Below are positions 1 through 10,673 of a stretch of 64,000 nucleotides of DNA, piece after piece (position 1 is the stretch's first letter; every line of letters begins with the position of its first letter). A model generated the notes under the pieces. It was not told where the DNA came from, made no database searches, and saw nothing but the letters and a program-made list of their open reading frames with translations. Both the position numbers and the translations under genes were made by a program. The DNA comes from Aegilops tauschii subsp. strangulata. Taxonomy: Eukaryota; Streptophyta; Magnoliopsida; Poales; Poaceae. Where the stretch lies: contig NC_053036.3 of assembly GCF_002575655.3 (NCBI RefSeq), forward strand, positions 159,254,627 through 159,318,626, read 5' to 3'.

Positions 1-230
1 CCATTGCAGAGGCCTACATTGCTACAGAAGCGTTGACATTTTGCTCCAAATACATTGAAATAGCTGATCAGCTTAGCAAAGAGGTGGGTGAAGACAATCC
101 CGGGCTTAATGTTTTCGATTATTCTGTTCGAGTTACAGGGAAGAGTCGACAGGAGGAAAAACCTAAAGATTTGGAAAAAAATGGTTTGGTATGTGTTGAA
201 TAACTGTCCTGAGATACTACCTTATATCAA

Positions 231-328
231 GTAAGTGCTAAGTACTGCAGCTTATACATCGTAATCTACTAAACTTGCAGCACATTCTTATATATTTAGA
301 TGTTTGACGCGATCACTATGTTGTGCAG
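231..328 (+). other. Intron in CACTA transposase gene
   Basis: This GT-AG interval (GTAAGT to GTGCAG) joins ...CCTTATATCAA to CATCTACAAAGAG. The joined codons read I-N-I-Y-K-E-E, which fits the family; neither side reads on without the splice. A second intron of the same kind is at 417-497. Confidence 0.75.
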
Positions 329-858
329 CATCTACAAAGAGGAGTTACTGCCGCAAAATCCAAGAAACATTGACAAACTGGTTATGGCAGGATTTGCGAA
401 ATGGTTCAAGAGCCATGTAAGCTTTTGAATTGCACTGTCAGTTTTTTTAATATACTGAGTACATAAGATGACCAGCTTGTCTATTTTCTAACCATAGGTT
501 AAGAAGATGCGGGAGGATGGGCAGGCAGTTGATGATGCCCTTTACGCACTAGCAATGGGTCCTGATACTCGGGTAAGACACTATGAATCTTGCGTTGTTG
601 GAGATGTGCGCTACAACACCCTTGCACGCGACGAAGGCATGAAGACACAAAACAGTGCCATCATGAGCACGGATACGTACAGCACAGAGACAACTGAAAT
701 GTATGCTAACATAAAAGACATTGTTCAGTTGCAGTATATCTCCAGTTTCGAGGATCATCGGTGTGTGGTTCTGTTGTGCTGTCGTTCGTATAACCTGTTT
801 TCCAGGATCGCAAAACCCAGAGCTGATGATTATTTCAAATCCATCAATGTCAAGGCGG

Positions 859-863
859 CGTAC
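859..863. repeat. Left target site duplication of element A (CGTAC)
   Basis: The bases CGTAC directly before the LTR that starts at 864 are repeated at 19921-19925 directly after the LTR that ends at 19920. A perfect 5-bp duplication is the usual size for gypsy integrases and proves that both LTRs belong to one insertion. Confidence 0.95.
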
Positions 864-2434
864 TGATAACCCACAAGTATAGGGGATCAATTGTGGCCTC
901 TTTCGATAAGTAAGAGTGTCGAACCCAACGAGGAGCTAAAGGTAGAACAAATATTCCCTCAAGTTCTATCGACCACCGATACAACTCTATGCACGCTTGA
1001 CGTTCGCTCTACCTAGAACAAGTATAAAACTAGAAGTACTTTGTAGGCGTTGTAGGCTAGGTTTGCAAGAATATAAAGAGCACGTAAATAAAAACTAGGG
1101 GCTGTTTAGATAAAGAAGCAATAAAGTTAGTATAGCGAGTGTGGAAAAGTGGTGGTAGGAGTTGCGAAATTGTCCCTAAGCAATTGACTACTTTACTAGA
1201 CCAATAGCAAGTTTTATGTGGGAGAGGCCACTGCTAGCATGTCATCCCTGACTTGGAATTCTATGCACTTATGATTGGAACTATTAGCAAGCATCCGCAA
1301 CTACTAACGTTCATTAAGGTAAAACCCAACCATAGCATTAAGATATATTGGTCCCCTTCAATCCCGTATGCATCAATTTCTATGCTAGGTTGAAGCTTCT
1401 GTCACTCTTGCCCTCCAATACATAGTCCTATCAACATACAACTAACCCTATGGTGTGATCCACGCACGCGCTCATATGATGGGCACCAAAGGACAGCAAC
1501 ATAACCACAAGCAAATTAAACCAATCATAGCAATTCATCAATTACCGATAGGACAATGAAAATCTACTCAGACATCATAGGATGGCAACACATCATTGGA
1601 TAATAATATGAAGCATAAAGCACCATGTTCAAGTAGAGGGTACAGCGGGTTGCGGGAGAGTGGACCGCTGTAGATAGATGGGGGAAGGTGATGGAGATGT
1701 TGGTGAAGATGACGGAGGTGTTGGTGTAGATTGCGGTGATGATGATGGCCCCGGCGGCGTTCCGGCGCCACCGGGAGAGAGGGGGAGAGAGCCCCCCTTC
1801 TTCTTCTTCTTCTTCTTCTTCTTCTTCTTCTTCTTCTTCTTCTTCTTCTTCTTCCTTCACCTTCTCCCTAGACGGGAGAAGGGTTTCCCCTCAGGTCCAT
1901 GGCCTCCATGGCAGCGGAGGGGCGAGAGCCCCTCCGAGATTGGATATGTCTCTCTGTCTTTCTCTGTTTCTACGTTTCTGATTCTGCCCTTTCACTGTTT
2001 CTTATATTCCCGGAGATCCGTAGGTCCGATTGGGCTGAAATTTGGACACGATTTTTATCCGGATATTGGCTTTCTTGCAGCGAAAGAAGGGCACCAACCA
2101 CCTTACAGAATGTCCACGAGGGCCCAGGGCGCGCCTGACCCCCTGGGACGTGCCCCTCACCCTCGTGGGCCCCTCGGGCTTCGTCTTGCGTTGATTCCAC
2201 TTCCCAAATTCACATATATTCCAAAAAATCTTCGTCAGTTTTTATCCCGTTCTGACTCCGTTTGATATGGATTTTCTGCGAAACAAAAAACATGCAACTA
2301 ACAGGAACTGGCACTGGGCACTGGATCAATATGTTAGTCCCAAAAGTAGTATAAAAAGTTGCCAAAAGTATATGAAAGTTGTAGAATATTAGCATGGAAC
2401 AATCAAAAATGATAGATACGATGGAGACGTATCA
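864..2434 (-). repeat. Element A 3' LTR (1571 bp)
   Basis: It pairs with the LTR at 18388-19920 over its whole length. The two differ by scattered base changes, clearly more than the two LTRs of nested element B, so A is the older insertion. This copy has an expanded (TTC)19 tract that explains most of the length difference from the other copy. ORFs here, such as one encoding long phenylalanine or glutamate runs, are products of that tract. Confidence 0.93.
1798..1854 (+). repeat. (TTC)19 microsatellite in element A 3' LTR
   Basis: Nineteen TTC units are uninterrupted here. The same site in the sister LTR, at 19324-19338, has five units. The two LTRs were identical at insertion, so the tract expanded here, contracted there, or both. 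Confidence 0.97.
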
Positions 2435-3143
2435 GCATCCCCAAGCTTAATTCCTGCTCGTCCTCGAGTAGGTAAATGATAAAAAAGATAAGTTTTGATG
2501 TGGAATGCTACCTAGCATAATCTTGATCATGTAATCTAATCATGGCATGAATATTAAGACACAAGTGATTCAAAGCAATAGTCTATAATTTGACATTAAG
2601 ACAATAATACTTCAAGCATACTAATAAAGCAATCATGTCTTTTCAAAATAACATGGCCAAAGAAAGTTATCCCTACAAAATCATATGGTCTGGCTATGCT
2701 CCATCTTCACCACACAAAGTATTCAAATCATGCACAACCCCGATGACAAGCCAAACAATTGTTTCATACCTTTGACGTTCTCAAACCTTTTCAACTTTCA
2801 CGCAATACATGAGCGTGAGCCATGGACATAGCACTATAGGTGGAATAGAATATGATGGTGGAGGTTGTGTGGAGAAGACAAAAAGGAAGAAAGTCTCACA
2901 TCGACACGACTAATCAATGGGCTATGGAGATGCCCATCAATTGATGTCAATGCGAGGAGTAGGGATTGCCATGCAACAGATGCACTAAGAGCTATAAGTG
3001 TATGAAAGCTCCAACTTGCTTGCTCATGAAGACCTCGGGCATTTGAGGAAGCCCATCATCGGAATATACAAGCCAAGTTCTATAATGAAAATTCCCACCA
3101 GTATATGAAAGTGGTAACTCAAGAGACTCTCTATTTGAAGAAC
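2435..3143 (-). other. Element A 3' untranslated internal segment with polypurine tract
   Basis: The bases at 2435-2448 (GCATCCCCAAGCTT on the plus strand) are the polypurine tract next to the 3' LTR. The rest is AT-rich sequence without a convincing ORF. It continues at 14842 on the other side of element B. Confidence 0.75.
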
Positions 3144-3148
3144 ATGGT
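3144..3148. repeat. Left target site duplication of element B (ATGGT)
   Basis: ATGGT before the LTR at 3149 is repeated at 14837-14841, directly after the second LTR of element B. Confidence 0.96.
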
Positions 3149-4590
3149 TGTGACACCCCAAAATTTTGACCTTGTTTTATTAATTAAAATTTTGCCAGGA
3201 AATTAAACTTTTCCATTTTTCTGGATTTATCTTTTGATTTCAGAACCCCTCTTCTCTTTAATATTGTGGGTTTTTGCCTCAAGTGGAAACTTTCCAAAAG
3301 TATTATTGGACTTGTATACTCTCTCTATAAAACAATTCTTTATCAGTGGATTTAATTGCATAATTGCTTTTCCTGAGCTTTATTCTTTTAAAATGATTTT
3401 TCATGAATTTGGAGTCTCTGTTGCGCTGCAACCATTTGATTAATGCATTTAAAATTTTCACCAAAAATTTGGGATGTCATGTGATGTTTCCACATCACTT
3501 TTATGCATAAACATCTTTTGGCCATTGGAGATTTTGAGCTCTGCACCAAATTTTCAAATCTGGTCCAGTAGGTATTTTTGCACTACAACCTATTTAAATA
3601 TTCCTTTAAAAATTCTTCCAAGTGTTTGGAGATGTCAGTAGATGCACATAATTCAACTTTATGCAAAAAACCCAGTGGTGTTCTTTGAAAAATTTGAGTG
3701 AATCAATCTCATTTTCATTCTGGTCCAGTTTGGTGATTTGTACGGCAACCCTAATTTATTTTGCTCTAGTGCCCATGAGCTTTTTCCTACTTGTAGTCCT
3801 CCCTACAAAACCCTTAAGCCCAGGAGAGTGGACCCATTGGAGGATTTTTAGTGCATGCAATGAAGCTTTGTTCTTGCTGCCCAAAACTGAAGATTTGCAA
3901 AACTTGCACTATCAAGTTTCTGGTTTTGCCCAAATGATCTTGCCATCATCACCTACATCTAGGGAGACCCTGATCTGGAGTTTTTGGCCACTCCAAGAGT
4001 TGCCTAGATGCACTTAGCAATCTGTCGAGCACCTTGTGTGCATGGTCAGTTTTGACATGATTTTTGCCTTTGCACTGTGACCTTGCACCTCTGGACAAAA
4101 TAGCATGTCCACTAAGCTCCTAGAAGACGCTAACCTAAACCTGCTACTTGCCAGCCTCACCCAAGCCCTGTGGCATGCAGTGGCATTCTGTCAAGCATGT
4201 AGCGTGCGCGCTCTATGCGCGCCCAGAGTGCACGTTTTGCACGCGCACGCACCGAGCCGCCGCGTCGCACTGCCGCCCTCCCCGCGCCCGTTCTGGCCCT
4301 TGGCCACCCGCAGCCAGCACGCCCGCCCCTTCCCTCGCCGCAGAGCCGCCCCTGGAGCCCCACAGTGCCGTCGTCAGGTCGGCCACGGCGGCTAGCGGCC
4401 GGCCACAGTAGGCTCTGCCATGGACGGCGCCGCCCGAGCCGCAGCAGCGCGCCAGTTGCCCCCTTGTACAGCCCGAGCCTATCCTCAAGCCCGTCTGCTA
4501 GTGCTCGTCGCCGCCACGTCGCCCTGGCCACCACAGAACGGCGGTTCACCGTCGTTCTTATCCACCAACGTAGAGCCAGCCTCGTTGCGC

Positions 4591-4598
4591 TATAAAAG
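4591..4598 (+). promoter_or_regulatory. Putative LTR promoter TATA box of element B
   Basis: TATAAAAG lies in GC-rich sequence about 1.44 kb into the LTR and is kept in the second LTR at 12122-12129. Transcription would start about 30 bp downstream, leaving an unusually long R-U5 part of about 2.7 kb. Confidence 0.6.
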
Positions 4599-6480
4599 GA
4601 GGCCTCGGAGCTCCTCCGAGCACTCAGGCGACCCCAGGCCACCCCCATAGCACTCCCTCAGCCAGCAATCGGCGGTTGGTAGCCGTCTTCCTCGACTCCG
4701 GCCGGTTCGGCCGCCGCCGCCCCCCGGTCCCGCTCGCCGCAAACAGAGCTTCCCCCACCCTTCCAGCGCCACCGTTCGACTCCCCATGATCTTGCGGAGC
4801 TGCCCAGCACCTCAGCTTCGATCAGAAACCACCGGAGCCCAAACCCCCAATCACTCCCGAAACGCCGTCCGCCGCGAAGCTCACCGCCGGCGGCTCCCTC
4901 CGTCCCCACCTGCCTAGCGACCACCGGGAGGACCGCCCTGGAACCACGGATCCATCCCCGCCCTTGGATGCCATCGAGGAGCACCGTTCGCCGGCGAGGA
5001 TCGCCGGAGCCCCCGCCTCGGCTCGGACAGAGGAGGAAGGAGGCGGGGGACTAGTCAAACCTGACCAGTGGGCCCACTGGACCCACTGTCTGTGACCCAA
5101 CCCCGCCACCACGCGTTTAAGTGGATACGTAAACCCCTGAAGTACGTCTCCTCTGCTTCGAAAACGTACTTTCCCCTGAAACGTTTTCTTTTTCTGATTT
5201 TATTAAAAACAGAACTTTGACTAAACTTTGACCGGCTATATCTTTTAAAATAAAACTCCAAATGAGTTGATTCTTTTTCCTACCTCTCTAAAATTTCATC
5301 TAGTTTATTTTAAGATTTATTTCAAAAATAATTAGGAAAACTTTTTGTACTGCTTTTTAGTTGGTATTAAATTGAATATTTTCTAAAATAGGATTTTGAA
5401 GAAGGAGGCAACTTTCAAAAAGTGCACTCCCTCTTGTATACTCTTGAAGGCAAGCATTCTGAACTCTGGCATAATATTTTTGGGTGTTGTTGATACGGTT
5501 ACAACACCACCTTGACTTGGAGCATACGTTATTTTATGTGACGATAATATCATACGCATGAGTGCACAATGGAGATTCTTTGCTGTTAGAAATGGATATG
5601 CTGGTGATAGTGATCATCCTCGTGAGCTTTTCATGCATACCGGAAGGAAGCCGGGAAAGTCGTGGTCTTGGGTAGACACGAGCTTGTCCCCAGTTCCTCG
5701 TCGAGACGAGTGTGTCCGGTATGGCATGATGAGGTATGATGAGCGGTGATTCTGTCTGTTAGTTGAAATATATTTGTTATGCTAATCATCCAGGGAATAC
5801 TTGAACCTCCTGAGTCGGCCATAGATCGAGTCTTGTTCCAGTAAACCCCCATACTTGTTTCGTACTACCACTTGTCCCTCCCGCAGGTAGGGTACGGTTC
5901 AGTAAGTTGTCAACCCCTTCCTAGCACACACCGTACAGAGAGGCCATGGTGGAAGATACCGGATGCATCCGGTAGGCATGCCACCTGGTCCGGGGGCATG
6001 GGTGTTTCCGGTTGGGACCGAGAGGGGGCACCCCTTAGAGTGCGCGATATAAATTTGATCCCATGCTAAGTCGAGGTTGTAGCCTCCCCACTTAGAGTTT
6101 TGCTTGACAGGTGTCGTGGGTGATTCCAGACACCGGTAAGTTAAGCTGGTGTGTGCGGGTCAGGTGTGTTTTCAATTAAAAGACCGTAGGCGGAATTAGT
6201 CCCGATGGACTAAATAAATCCGTTATTCGTGGGTAAAGAGTACACCCTCTGCAGAGGTTAAATCTATTCGGATAGCCATGTCCATGGGTAAGGACTACAG
6301 TCTGAGATGGGTCTAGTGACGGTTTTCGGAGGAGAAACGGCTAAACCAGAACATTGATTATGACCTATGACATATGAGGATTATGATTATTATTATTGTG
6401 GACTAACCGTTTACATTATTTGAATTATTGAGTATCCCTGGGACGGTTCTACCTCCTGGATACTCACTGCGACTATTCTC

Positions 6481-6735
6481 TTATAAGCCCTTTATGCGGT
6501 GTCGCATAGACGCCCGACTGTGGCATGCTTGCTATTTCTTTTATATTATAAGCCCTTTATGTGGTGTCGCGCAGACACCCGACTGTGGCATGCTTGTTAT
6601 TTCTATTATTTATAAGCCCTTTATGTGGTGTCGCATAGACGCCCGACTGTGGCATGCTTGTTATTTCTTTTATCTATAAGCCCTTTATGTGGTGTCGCTC
6701 AGACGCCCGACTGAGGCATGATTTATCTTTTAACC
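6481..6735 (+). repeat. Tandem repeat, four units of 64-65 bp, in element B LTR
   Basis: Units start with TATAAGCCCTTTATG and contain GTGTCGC.TAGACGCCCGACTG and GGCATGCTTG. The start-to-start distances are 65, 64 and 64 bp. The same array is in the second LTR at about 14012-14267, so it existed before insertion. Confidence 0.9.
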
Positions 6736-7309
6736 TTCCGAGGTGTCATTTCAGACACTCGATCGGTGCATTCTATTTCTACTCCCGTATTGCATATTCA
6801 TATTTTACCCGCATGCGTGCATCATGGATTTCGATTATTTCGTGACAGACGTTATGATCATAGAATATGTCGGAGCATGATTATCCCTTGTTATATTATA
6901 CCCGTGTTCTTAATGTTTGCGAGTACATTCAAACGTACTCACTGGCTTGTCCATGGCTATTGTCTTGGCCAGATTTCTTGCGTGGAGAGGAGCGTTGCGA
7001 CGACAGCCCATGAACCCATGCAAAGGTGATAGTAGCCTCGAGAAGATAGGAGTTATCCTGGTCAGCTGTTCTTGTGGGAAATGGAATCCCATAGACGCAG
7101 ATGAACCTCCAACCGCTTCCGTCTTCAACCACTAGAAACCAACTGTTGTACTCATAGGCCACAATGGTCTTGTTCTACATATTTTGTACTTTGCTTGGAA
7201 TTTCTGTATCAAGTTGGTGCCTCATCAGCTAACAGTAATCCTGGGGCTGGTGAGCACAAGGGCCATTTTCTGGAAAATTAATATCCCAAAAACCCGGTCC
7301 TAACAAACT

Positions 7310-7322
7310 TGGTATCAGAGCC
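7310..7322 (+). other. Element B primer binding site (tRNA-Met type)
   Basis: TGGTATCAGAGCC starts four bases after the 5' LTR and matches the 3' end of plant initiator tRNA-Met, the usual primer. This fixes the plus-strand direction of the element. Confidence 0.9.
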
Positions 7323-7558
7323 AGGCTGACCATTGGCTAATCCTATCTTAGCCAGGTCAATAAACCTAGGTTAACCAACCCACCAGACCTTAATCCAACC
7401 CCGGCCAAGCTTCTCGTGTAAGATAGCCACACAGTGACCCCGACGCTTTTGGCAGTCGGTGCCCAACCTATCAGCCTAGCCTGTCGATCACGCGCCAGTG
7501 ACCGACACCTAATATGTCTCATTCGCAAGCGTGCGAAGGAAGGCTCCGTCCCCTTTTC

Positions 7559-7568
7559 TATAAAAAGG
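7559..7568 (+). promoter_or_regulatory. TATA box before internal ORF1 of element B
   Basis: TATAAAAAGG lies 64 bp before the ATG at 7623. This fits a plant core promoter with a short leader. A similar box precedes the paralogous ORF2. Confidence 0.5.
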
Positions 7569-7622
7569 GCACGCTAGCCTCAACCCAGCACATCACAGCC
7601 TCTACCCCGAAACCAAGCCACG

Positions 7623-8417
7623 ATGCCTGGCCCCATTGTTCACAATGATACCACAGCAACCAACCTTGGAGGTTTTGTGACCGTGCTCGCAAACCTCACC
7701 CGCCGTGCCTATGCATTAGAAGAGCCCCCAGAATATGTTGTGTACCAAGGACCCATGAGTGGTGAGAGCCATCAATTCTGGGCCACTGTACACATCTAGG
7801 GTAGGGGTCTATCACCAGAACGCCCCTACAGGTTCACTGGAAGGACAACTTCCTTTGAGCCACAAGCCATCCAACTGGCAGCTCGAGAGGCTATAGTTCA
7901 ACTCCGGCACTTGTCGCCCAGAGTTAACTGTCGCTCGTTCTACTTCTACCCTAGCCGTGACGGGTATGGTAGGCCGCCCCAGGTTGCCAACGGAGATCAC
8001 GAGACGGATCCTGCACTATTGCATCTGGTGCACTATGTAAGTGCACTAGAGGAACTGTTCAATCAAATCACCCTTGATCTGATCGCAGCTCGTGGAGAAC
8101 TGGTTCGCCGAGCCCCGGCGAGAGGAGAAGAGGAGCCCGACGCTGACAACTCAGTCGTGCTGTTCGGACACCCGATCGAGTCCTTGAGGTCTGCCCCAGC
8201 CATCGACCAAAATGCTTTGGTGTCCCCAGAAGTGCTCTGTCGCCTCGTGGGAACACGCTCCAACGGGATTGTGACCAACAACCCCCGCGATGGTCATCAT
8301 CGCTACCCCGACCCTGCAGCCCCTCAATCTCATCCAGCTAATCCCGACGGTGAAACCCGTGGAGAAGCCTCGACGTCCACTAGACAAGACCGCTTAGATA
8401 TTAACGAAGTAGACTAA
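7623..8417 (+). pseudogene. Element B internal ORF1, paralogue of ORF2, broken by one TAG
   Basis: From ATG 7623 one frame runs to TAA 8415-8417 (264 residues) with a single in-frame TAG at 7797-7799. I do not recognise the family. It aligns with ORF2 through PP-x-Y (about residue 34), W-A-x-VHI (just before the stop), a helix-like segment with AI-x-x-AA-x-EA-x-x-x-LR, then FYFYPSR and DPALLHLVHYV. The order of beta-like strands followed by an Ala-rich helix resembles a double-stranded RNA-binding fold, but this is inference from pattern only. The stop could come from CAG by a C-to-T change. It lies 64 bp behind a TATA box. Confidence 0.6.
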
Positions 8418-8719
8418 GTCGCTCGAGTAGTAACGAGCCTTAGTATTTCTACGCCTTGTAATTTTGTGAGCTTGTATCACCATAATTAAATGATGTCTGC
8501 TTGTGCGCCCCTATTTTTGAATAGTAGCCATGCATAAGTACGTCAGTGTACAGTTACATTTTAAAATTCCGGGCGCAGCTACCAAAACCACCCCCGACGA
8601 CACCCACAGTAATGCGTCATTTATGAGATATGAGTATCTGTGGCATTGACCCCGACCCCATAGAACAGAACCGACAAACTAGTTACCCTTCACCATGGTA
8701 AATAACCCAGCCCCAATGC

Positions 8720-8730
8720 TATATAAAAGG
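8720..8730 (+). promoter_or_regulatory. TATA box before internal ORF2 of element B
   Basis: TATATAAAAGG lies 75 bp before ATG 8795. The nearer ATG at 8738 would be upstream of a start site set by this box, which is why I start ORF2 at 8795. Confidence 0.5.
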
Positions 8731-8794
8731 CCACCTCATGACCTTGCCAAGTACCCCTCACCTTGTGCACAACACTCACAGCCATTTCTTTGCC

Positions 8795-9427
8795 ATGCCG
8801 ACCCCCAGTATTTACCTGAGAACTCCAGACGCAACCCCGGGTAGTTCTGTTAAATTATTGTGGGACTTTACCTGCAGTACCATGAGTGCCATCCATCCAC
8901 CCCAGTACGAGTTGCTCAAATCGAGGATCACCCCATCCACCTCGAAATATTGGGCAGTGGTGCACATCCCTCCCGCAAACCCAAACCAAGACCCAACGGA
9001 AGTCTCCTTCGTGGGGAAATCCATGCCGACTCCGCATATGGCCATAGAAGCTGCTGCGTACGAAGCGCTCGCTCGTCTTCGATTCGCGGTACCCTATGCC
9101 AGCGAACGAGGATATTATTATTTTCCGAGTCGTGCAGCACCCGGAGAAGTAGCATCTTTTCCCGGTGGGCGAATTGAGAGAGATCCAGTACTGGCCAACC
9201 TTGCCCAGTATGTTATCGCTCAGGAGCGTTTGACTCAGCGGGTAATGGGTTATCTCCAGAGCCTCGCTGATTTAAATCCTCAGATCGCTATTGGCAGACC
9301 ACAGAGGCCTGGCCAGGAGAGACGCGTTCATCGACTGGTCAACCCGCTTCCCCCGATAGAAGAAGAGTGCGCCCCAGTACCAGAGACGTTTTCTCAGGAC
9401 CATGTCCTTTTGCCTTTTTTATTGTAG
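8795..9427 (+). CDS. Element B internal ORF2, uncharacterised protein with dsRNA-binding-like pattern
   Basis: An intact ORF of 210 residues starting MPTPSIYL. Visible parts are PPQYELLKS (about residue 37), YWAVVHIPP (about 51-59), VSFVGKSMP, AIEAAAYEALARLR, YYYFPSR, and a C-terminal helix-like region with LAQYVIAQERL. The same blocks occur in the same order in ORF1, 1.17 kb upstream, so the pair arose by duplication. There is no resemblance to gag, protease, RT or integrase. The P-x-Y, beta strands and Ala-rich helix suggest a dsRNA-binding-like domain; this is unproved. It uses a TATA box of its own. Function is unknown; RNA packaging or interference with silencing are only guesses. Confidence 0.6.
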   Translation: MPTPSIYLRTPDATPGSSVKLLWDFTCSTMSAIHPPQYELLKSRITPSTSKYWAVVHIPPANPNQDPTEVSFVGKSMPTPHMAIEAAAYEALARLRFAVPYASERGYYYFPSRAAPGEVASFPGGRIERDPVLANLAQYVIAQERLTQRVMGYLQSLADLNPQIAIGRPQRPGQERRVHRLVNPLPPIEEECAPVPETFSQDHVLLPFLL

Positions 9428-9839
9428 ACGTCATCGCTATGTTTATTATCCCAGTATTTATTTATGTGTTGTAACTTGTACGTGGTATCCAAAATTTGTG
9501 CGACGGATCAAAAATTTTGGTTTCAATTATGTGAGCAGTTTTACTGCTGTTAATTTTGATTTAACTAATTTTCACTCACGATAAATTTTGTAGTGAGATT
9601 TCTTTCCCTGAGTTGCTGCAGCATATGCCTCTTCACGACGTAGATTTTTATTCACGCAGCGGCAGACTCACAACCACAACCACTCGACCTCGTGCGCTAA
9701 TTACAAATCCTCGTACACATTTTGCACCTAACTGATCACACCCGAGGACACCACAGTCTCAGTAAGAGAGATTTGTGAGTAATCATTCGGGCGCAAGTTG
9801 CCCCAGCACACCGACAGCAGTTAGCACTCGATGCCGCAC
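9428..9839 (+). other. Element B internal non-coding stretch
   Basis: AT-rich at first, then mixed sequence between ORF2 and the antisense ORF3. I see no ORF, repeat or RNA gene in it. Confidence 0.5.
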
Positions 9840-10001
9840 CTAATCCTCGTGATCGCCGCCCCCGCGAAGAGCTAACACTCGAGCGGCAGCATCACGACGA
9901 TCATCCAGGATCATCGCGCACAGGAGCACGGGGAACCCCAGCAACGTCGCCAAACCTCCACACACCAGGACCACGTACCAGTCCGGCATCACCTCCGCCA
10001 T
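9840..10001 (-). CDS. Element B internal ORF3, 53-residue single-helix membrane protein, antisense
   Basis: Starting at the ATG at 10001, the ORF encodes MAEVMPDWYVVLVCGG, a hydrophobic stretch (about residues 9-32), and a charged tail DDRRDAA ending GGGDHED. It would be a single-pass membrane protein. The frame is open further upstream with a Leu-rich segment, but a TATA box at 10103-10109 would put the transcript start near 10078, so the downstream ATG is the better start. It faces ORF1 and ORF2 in a convergent arrangement. No family is recognised. It could also be a chance ORF in GC-rich DNA. Confidence 0.4.
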   Translation of the reverse strand: MAEVMPDWYVVLVCGGLATLLGFPVLLCAMILDDRRDAAARVLALRGGGDHED

Positions 10002-10102
10002 TAGAGCCTCGTCTCGAGCTCCTGCAAACAGCAATGAAGGAGAAGGAAGGAGAAGTAGAAGCGAGGCCAGGTATGAGGAAGAAGAAAGGAGCACCGCGAT
10101 CA

Positions 10103-10109
10103 TTTTATA
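10103..10109 (-). promoter_or_regulatory. TATA box before antisense ORF3 of element B
   Basis: On the minus strand the bases read TATAAAA, about 100 bp before ATG 10001 and so about 75 bp from the expected start of transcription. This is similar to the layout of ORF1 and ORF2. Confidence 0.4.
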
Positions 10110-10666
10110 GCTCGAGATCGGTGAACGGTGGGCGAGGTCCACCAGCGCCGCTCGTCGCTCGATCGCTGGTGTTCAGAGGCGAATCCGCGAGCAGTGCCGA
10201 CAGTGCACTGGCCCGCGAGGTGAGTGCACGCTGCACCGGCAGCTAGCACGCCGCACACTACCGCAATACGGCCTAGATGCCCTACGCGCTAGACGTCGCC
10301 AGTGGAGAAAGCGCGGGGAAAGCCCGCGAGAGAGAGCAAGAAGAGAGAGCCAGAGGTAGAAGAAGAGGCCGACAGTGGGCCCCGGGTCCACCTGTCAGCC
10401 AGAGAGAGCACTTTGCTCTCGGGTACGACCAGCGTATTTTAGTAATTTAGATTTTATTCTAAATTACTGTATCCACGTAGAAATATCTCGTTTCCCCCAA
10501 CCATGGATTTTTCCACGCAACGCCAGTATACCACACTGTAGTTCTACACCACTTATTGCCCTCTCACTATAGCCACATTTTATTGCATAGTAGAATGATT
10601 TCTTTTGGTAAGAGCGATGTTTGTTCAAAACAGCTTTTAACAAATCTCGAGGACGAGATTTTTCTT
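10110..10666 (+). other. Element B internal stretch before the polypurine tract
   Basis: It starts GC- and purine-rich and becomes AT-rich. It ends with CTCGAGGACGAGATTTTTC, a segment common before gypsy polypurine tracts. No supported gene. Confidence 0.55.
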
Positions 10667-10673
10667 AAGGGGG
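10667..10673 (+). other. Element B polypurine tract
   Basis: AAGGGGG lies a few bases before the 3' LTR start at 10680, the normal position of the plus-strand DNA synthesis primer. Confidence 0.8.

Larger units (their letters stand above)
1..863 (+). pseudogene. CACTA TNP2-type transposase, middle exons (DUF4218 end and DUF4216 start)
   Basis: Three exons can be read. Exon 1 (from position 3) has the end of the DUF4218 region, including AEAYIATEALTFCSKYIE and NNCPEILPYI. It ends at 230 before GTAAGT. Exon 2 (329-416) begins after GTGCAG and encodes YKEELLPQNPRNIDKL. Exon 3 (498-863) begins after CCATAG and runs into DUF4216 with IVQLQYIS, VVLLC and DDYFKSIN. Splicing restores one frame across the introns. 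A run of seven A at about 174-181 gives a one-base frameshift before MVWYVLNN, so exon 1 is broken. The gene is cut at 863 by retrotransposon A and resumes at 19921. The role in an intact element would be cutting and moving CACTA ends. No terminal sequences upstream are visible. Confidence 0.82.
3149..7305 (+). repeat. Element B 5' LTR (4157 bp)
   Basis: It has an AT-rich first kilobase, a GC-rich stretch at about 4195-5110, a TATA box at 4591, and four copies of a 64-65-bp repeat near 6481-6735. It ends CCTAACA just before the primer site. The ORFs on both strands in the GC-rich part are shared by both LTRs and overlap each other in several frames; I do not regard them as genes. Confidence 0.95.

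Noticed and set aside
1678..2265. 195-residue ORF with a long phenylalanine run
   Set aside because: It is produced by the (TTC)19 tract; the sister LTR does not keep it.
4157..4648. 163-residue minus-strand ORF in the element B LTR, and the similar one at 11688-12179
   Set aside because: It lies in a GC-rich promoter region where several frames on both strands are open; the match between the two is only because they are the two LTRs of one element.
6428..6845. ORFs of 83 and 63 residues with repeated YKPFMWCR
   Set aside because: They are translations of the 64-65-bp tandem repeat in the LTR.
7911..8417. A separate 168-residue gene starting at ATG 7911
   Set aside because: The same frame extends back through the TAG at 7797 to ATG 7623, and the upstream part aligns with ORF2, so it is the second half of one broken ORF.
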